DNA from: Eubacteriales Family XIII. Incertae Sedis bacterium
Lineage (GTDB): Bacteria; Bacillota; Clostridia; Peptostreptococcales; Anaerovoracaceae
DNA: 8,658 bases
Direction: 5' to 3'
NCBI GenBank assembly: GCA_031290715.1
Contig: JAITNA010000150.1
Span: forward strand, 1 to 8,658
In this document: one piece after another, positions 5,076-8,658 of the stretch
Layout of the letters: the number at the start of each line of letters is the position of its first letter
How positions within the stretch are numbered: position 1 is the stretch's first letter
Made by a program: the position numbers and the translations under genes
Notes under the pieces: generated by a model
Database searches by the model: none
What the model was told of the DNA's origin: nothing
Seen by the model: only the letters and a program-made list of their open reading frames with translations

Positions 5076-6448
5076 TGAAAGCTGCGATATTGGAGGAGAG
5101 GAAGCGGTCTATTGGGTCGGGCGGCGTTCATGGGCGGGGGATCGACTGCGATATGAACAGCGTTTCCGGTTCTGTCAGTCAGCGTGCTTGCGTGTACTGC
5201 GGCGCGCGCGTTGTGCTCAATCCGATCACGGACGCCTTTCATATTGTACACGGCCCCATCGGCTGCGCGAGCTATACTTGGGATATCCGCGGCAGTTTGA
5301 CGAGCGGGAGCGAGCTGTACCGCAACAGTTTTTCGACGGACCTTCAGGAGCGGGATATCGTGTTCGGCGGCGCGAAGAAGCTCACGGCGGCGATCGCGGA
5401 GATCATGGAGAAGCATGCGCCGAAGCTCATCTTCGTCTACGCGACCTGTATCGTCGGCGTGATCGGGGATGATGTGGACGCGGTCTGCCGTGACGCGGAA
5501 AGGATCTACGGCGTCCGCTGTATTCCCGTCAAATCGCCCGGATTTTCGGGTAACAAATCCTTTGGCTACAAGATGGCATGCAACGCCATTATGGAATTGA
5601 TATCGAGGCACAAGACGCAAAAAAAGGTCGGCGGCGTGAACATCCTCGGCGATTACAACCTCGCCGGCGAGATGTGGATTATTGAAAATTATTTAAAGGA
5701 AATCGGCATCCCTGTGCTTGCGACCATCACGGGGGACGCGTCCTATGAAACGCTGATCAAAGCGCCGGCGGCGAGCCTGAATATCGTGCAGTGCGCGGGC
5801 TCGATGGTCTATCTCGCGAGCCGCATGGAGGAGGAGATGGGCATTCCGTATGAACGGGTCAGCTTCTTCGGCATAGAGGATACGGCGGATTCGCTGCTGC
5901 GCGTCGCGGCGTTGGTCGGGGGCGCGGAAACCGTGCGGCGGGCGCGGGCGCTCACGGAACGCGGGGCGCGGGAAATCCTGCCGGCGACGGAAGCCTACCG
6001 GCCCTATCTGGAGGGCAAGAAAGCGGCGATCTATGTCGGGGGCGGGTTCAAGGCCATCTCGCTCATTCGGCAGTTTGACGCGATGGGAATCGAAACCGTG
6101 GTGGTCGGCACGCAGACGGGACGGCCCGAGGACTACGAGGTCATCGGGGGGCTCGTCGGCGAAAACTGCGTGATTCTCGACGACGCGAATCCGACGGAGC
6201 TCGAAACGTTCATGAAGCTCAAGGGGGCGGATATTTTGGTCGGCGGCGTGAAAGAGCGGCCGCTCGCGTACAAATTGGGCGTGGCGTTTTGCGATCACAA
6301 CCACGAACGCAAACACGCGCTGGCGGGCTACGAGGGCGTCGTCAATTTCACAAAGGAGATTCATCGCTCAATCAACAACCCGGTGTGGGGATATATTACC
6401 CCTGCAATTGCCCCTGTGACCCCTGTAACTGAATCGGAAAGGTTCTGA
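5075..6448 (+). CDS. nifE: FeMo-cofactor biosynthesis scaffold NifE
   Basis: NifE forms the NifEN scaffold, where the NifB-co (L-cluster) precursor is converted to FeMo-co with molybdenum and homocitrate before insertion into apo-NifDK. The 457-residue protein is a NifD paralogue. Ligands C39 (ACVYCGA), C64 (GPIGCASY) and C125 (YATCIVGVIGDD) match A. vinelandii NifE C37, C62 and C124, and C240 (NIVQCAGSMVY) matches the L-cluster ligand C250. The FeMo-co histidine of NifD is absent; the region reads CDHNHERKHALAGYEG (406-421), as expected for NifE. ATG 5075 sits in a TGATG stop/start overlap with nifK; a GTG one codon earlier is possible. The last residues (440-457) are a Pro/Thr/Val-rich tail encoded by three CCCCTG repeats. 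Confidence 0.97.
   Translation: MKAAILEERKRSIGSGGVHGRGIDCDMNSVSGSVSQRACVYCGARVVLNPITDAFHIVHGPIGCASYTWDIRGSLTSGSELYRNSFSTDLQERDIVFGGAKKLTAAIAEIMEKHAPKLIFVYATCIVGVIGDDVDAVCRDAERIYGVRCIPVKSPGFSGNKSFGYKMACNAIMELISRHKTQKKVGGVNILGDYNLAGEMWIIENYLKEIGIPVLATITGDASYETLIKAPAASLNIVQCAGSMVYLASRMEEEMGIPYERVSFFGIEDTADSLLRVAALVGGAETVRRARALTERGAREILPATEAYRPYLEGKKAAIYVGGGFKAISLIRQFDAMGIETVVVGTQTGRPEDYEVIGGLVGENCVILDDANPTELETFMKLKGADILVGGVKERPLAYKLGVAFCDHNHERKHALAGYEGVVNFTKEIHRSINNPVWGYITPAIAPVTPVTESERF
6399..6428 (+). repeat. Three short CCCCTG-type repeats at the 3' end of nifE
   Basis: CCCCTGCAA (6399-6407), CCCCTGTGA (6411-6419) and CCCCTGTAA (6420-6428) are near-copies, the last two directly abutting. They encode the Pro/Thr/Val tail of NifE. 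They look like local slippage expansion of the gene end, with no sign of a regulatory role. Confidence 0.5.
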
Positions 6449-6454
6449 AGCCGC

Positions 6455-8658
6455 ATGGAGAAAAATTTCGTAAATTTGAATACAAATCCGTGCAAGATGT
6501 GTATGCCGATGGGCAGTATCAGCGCGTTCTGCGGAATCAAAAAGTGCATGACGATTCTGCACGGCTCGCAGGGCTGCGCGACGTATATCCGCCGCCATAT
6601 GGCGACGCATTACAACGAGCCGGTGGACATTGCGTCCTCGTCCCTGACGGAGGAAGGCGCGGTGTTCGGCGGGGAAAAGAATCTGATGAAGGGGCTCGGC
6701 AATCTCATTCGCCTTTACGACCCGGACGTGATCGGGGTGTCGACGACATGCTTGGCCGAAACGATCGGCGAGGATACGGCGGGGATCGTCGAGCGCTACG
6801 CGGAGGAACATCCGGAGTTGCGCGCGAAGATCATCACGGTCGCGTCGGCGGGGTATTCGGGCACGCAGTTTGAGGGATTTTTCCGGACGCTGCGCGCGCT
6901 CGTTGAGCAGACGGAGATGGACGCCGCGCCGAACGGGAAGGTCAATATCATCACGGGGATGATTTCCCCGGCCGATATGCGAATCCTGAAGGCGCTGACC
7001 CGCTCGATGGGGATTGACGCAATCTTTTTGCCGGACCTTTCGGAGAATCTCGACGGCGTACACAAGGAAGTATACGAACGTCTGCCGATGGAGGGGACTT
7101 CACTCGATGAGATCGCGAAGATGGCCGGGGCGAAATGCACGATTGAGATTTCCTCCTTTGTTGACCCCGCGTATTCGCCGGGGCAGTATCTTTCGGACAC
7201 ATACGGGGTGCCCTTGTATCGGACGGCGCTGCCGGTCGGACTGCGCGATACGGACCGTTTGGCCGCCTTGCTTTCCGACAGCGGCATCGGCGGCGGGACG
7301 ATCCCTGCGGAAATCGAAAAAGCGCGCGGGCGGGCCCTTGACGCGATGGTGGATTCCCACAAATACAACGCGCAGGTGCGCGCGGCGGTATTCGGCGAAC
7401 CGGACTTCGTTTTTTCCGTCTGCCGTCTGCTCGCCGAAAACGGCGCGCTGCCCTTGATCGCCGCGACGGGTTCGGTTTGCGCGGGGTTTCGGGACCGGGT
7501 CGCTTTGGAGCTTGCGGGGCTGTCGGACTTTCATCTCGCGGAGAGCCCTGTGATTCTCGATGAGAGCGATTTTGCGGAGATCGAAGCCTACGCGAAAAAA
7601 TCAAAGGTCAATGTCCTGATCGGCAGCTCGGACGGACGGCGGATCGCGGAGGAAACCGGGATACCGCTCGTGCGCTGCGCCTTTCCCGTGCATGATTATG
7701 TTGGCGGGCAGCGTATCCGTACCCTCGGATATGAGGGCGGGCTCATGCTGCTCGACCAAATCACGAACGCGGTCATCTCCGGCGTCGAAAACAGCTTCCG
7801 CGGCGAGCTTTACAAAAGTTATTTTTCGGCAGGTTCTCCGGAAGCGCCGCGGCCGGGAATCGGCGAAAAGAAGGAGCATCCGTGTTTCGGGGATTCCGGC
7901 GGCAAGGCCGCGCGCATCCATTTGCCGGTCGCGCCGCGCTGCAACATCAAATGCAACTATTGCGTACGCAACTATGATTGTCCCAATGAGAGCCGGCCCG
8001 GTGTGTCGAGCGGCATTCTGACGCCGCGGGCGGCGCTTGCGCGGTATCTTCGGGCGAAAGGGGAAATCGCGCATTTGAACGTGGTCGGCATCGCGGGTCC
8101 GGGGGACGCGTTGGCGGACGCGGACCGGACGCTCGAAACGCTGCGGCTGATTCGGGCAGCGGATCCCGATGTGATGTTTTGCCTTTCCACAAACGGGCTT
8201 CTTTTGCCCTACTATATCGACGCGCTCGCGGAGGTCGGGCTGACGCATTTGACGGTAACGGTCAACGCGACGGATCCGAAGATCGGCGCGCAAATCTACG
8301 AATATGTCGAGCAGGACGGCGTGAAGTACGCGGGCGAGTCCGGCGCGGCCATGTTACTGGCGAATCAGTTGGCCGGGATCGCGCGGGCGAAGGTGCTCGG
8401 CATCATCGTGAAAGCGAATATCGTTATGCTGAAAGGGGTCAATGACGCGCATATCCCCGAGGCGGCGCGCAGGGTCAAAGCGGCCGGGTGCGCGCTTGTG
8501 AATATTATGCAAATGATCCCGGTGCGGGGAAGCGCGTTTGAACACCTCGGATCGGCGAGCGACGAGGAGATATCGGCGATTCGGCGGCGCTGTGAGGAAA
8601 TCCTGCCGCAGATGTACCACTGCCGCCGGTGCCGCGCGGACGCGGCGGGCGCATTGGA
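6455..8658 (+). CDS. nifN-nifB: NifN-NifB fusion: scaffold subunit plus radical SAM NifB-co synthase (3' end outside window)
   Basis: One uninterrupted frame runs from ATG 6455 to the last base (734 codons, no stop). Residues 1 to about 450 are NifN, the NifK-like partner of NifE: PCKMCMPMG (12-20), HGSQGCATY (36-44) and STTCLAETIGED (96-107). Its C16, C41 and C99 align with the NifK P-cluster cysteines with a constant offset of 7. A linker (about 458-474) leads to NifB, the radical SAM enzyme that fuses [4Fe-4S] units and inserts carbide to make NifB-co. NifB shows HPCF (475-478), HLPVAPRCNIKCNYC (489-503; SAM-cluster C496, C500, C503), NESRPGV, GIAGPGD (545-551), STNG and the CxxC-RAD motif (C723, C726). 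nifE ends 6 bases before; the ribosome binding site is weak (GAAAGG, 6437-6442), so coupling to nifE is likely. The fusion is known from clostridia. Confidence 0.96.
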   Translation, partial: MEKNFVNLNTNPCKMCMPMGSISAFCGIKKCMTILHGSQGCATYIRRHMATHYNEPVDIASSSLTEEGAVFGGEKNLMKGLGNLIRLYDPDVIGVSTTCLAETIGEDTAGIVERYAEEHPELRAKIITVASAGYSGTQFEGFFRTLRALVEQTEMDAAPNGKVNIITGMISPADMRILKALTRSMGIDAIFLPDLSENLDGVHKEVYERLPMEGTSLDEIAKMAGAKCTIEISSFVDPAYSPGQYLSDTYGVPLYRTALPVGLRDTDRLAALLSDSGIGGGTIPAEIEKARGRALDAMVDSHKYNAQVRAAVFGEPDFVFSVCRLLAENGALPLIAATGSVCAGFRDRVALELAGLSDFHLAESPVILDESDFAEIEAYAKKSKVNVLIGSSDGRRIAEETGIPLVRCAFPVHDYVGGQRIRTLGYEGGLMLLDQITNAVISGVENSFRGELYKSYFSAGSPEAPRPGIGEKKEHPCFGDSGGKAARIHLPVAPRCNIKCNYCVRNYDCPNESRPGVSSGILTPRAALARYLRAKGEIAHLNVVGIAGPGDALADADRTLETLRLIRAADPDVMFCLSTNGLLLPYYIDALAEVGLTHLTVTVNATDPKIGAQIYEYVEQDGVKYAGESGAAMLLANQLAGIARAKVLGIIVKANIVMLKGVNDAHIPEAARRVKAAGCALVNIMQMIPVRGSAFEHLGSASDEEISAIRRRCEEILPQMYHCRRCRADAAGAL

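Noticed and set aside
429..6448. Alternative (vanadium or iron-only) nitrogenase
   Set aside because: No anfG/vnfG delta-subunit gene lies between nifD and nifK, and the operon carries nifE and nifN-nifB with clostridial Mo-type NifD features.
6490..8445. Plus-strand frames inside the nifN-nifB region (for example 6490-6873, 7014-7457, 8179-8445)
   Set aside because: They are shadows of the uninterrupted NifN-NifB frame that starts at 6455, which carries all the recognised motifs.

Overview
The window holds the 5' part of a molybdenum-nitrogenase (nif) operon read from the + strand. The gene order is nifH, nifI1, nifI2, nifD, nifK, nifE and a nifN-nifB fusion. The fusion is still open at the last base, so the operon runs out of the window. 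Two PII-like genes between nifH and nifD, a ~50-residue insertion in NifD, a short NifK and the NifN-NifB fusion together form the clostridial / 'cluster III' type of nif operon from strict anaerobes. From memory, NifH and NifD look much like those of Clostridium pasteurianum. The coding DNA is clearly GC-rich, so the host is probably a GC-rich anaerobe: a GC-rich clostridial relative, or another cluster III lineage such as spirochaetes or anaerobic deltaproteobacteria. The species cannot be fixed from this window.

Bases 1-428 hold no complete gene. The first five bases look like the start of a divergent minus-strand gene (ATGGC after a strong GGAGGAGGA ribosome binding site). Next come a short direct/inverted repeat (72-96), an AT-rich stretch (121-160) and a near-consensus housekeeping promoter (TTGACA, 17 bp, TATACT; 163-191). 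The ~230-nt transcribed leader carries a perfect 13-bp palindrome (208-220) and a 35-bp tandem repeat with a shortened third copy (228-319). No sigma-54 promoter and no NifA-type activator site is seen, which fits a non-proteobacterial nif system.

Bases 429-8658 are almost wholly coding and tightly packed. NifD and NifK form the MoFe protein, where N2 is reduced, and NifH is its Fe-protein electron donor. NifI1 and NifI2 are predicted to switch nitrogenase activity off after translation when ammonium is plentiful. The NifB part makes the NifB-co precursor, and NifE with the NifN part form the scaffold on which it is matured. Overlaps (nifD/nifK 8 nt, nifK/nifE 1 nt) and short gaps point to one translationally coupled transcript. 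All expected metal-cluster ligands in the visible parts are present, so the system looks functional.

I see no wholly new system. The points most worth a second look are the leader (palindrome plus 35-bp repeats below a sigma-A promoter), the charged C-terminal tail of NifD, the retained cysteine trio in the NifN domain and the nifN-nifB fusion.
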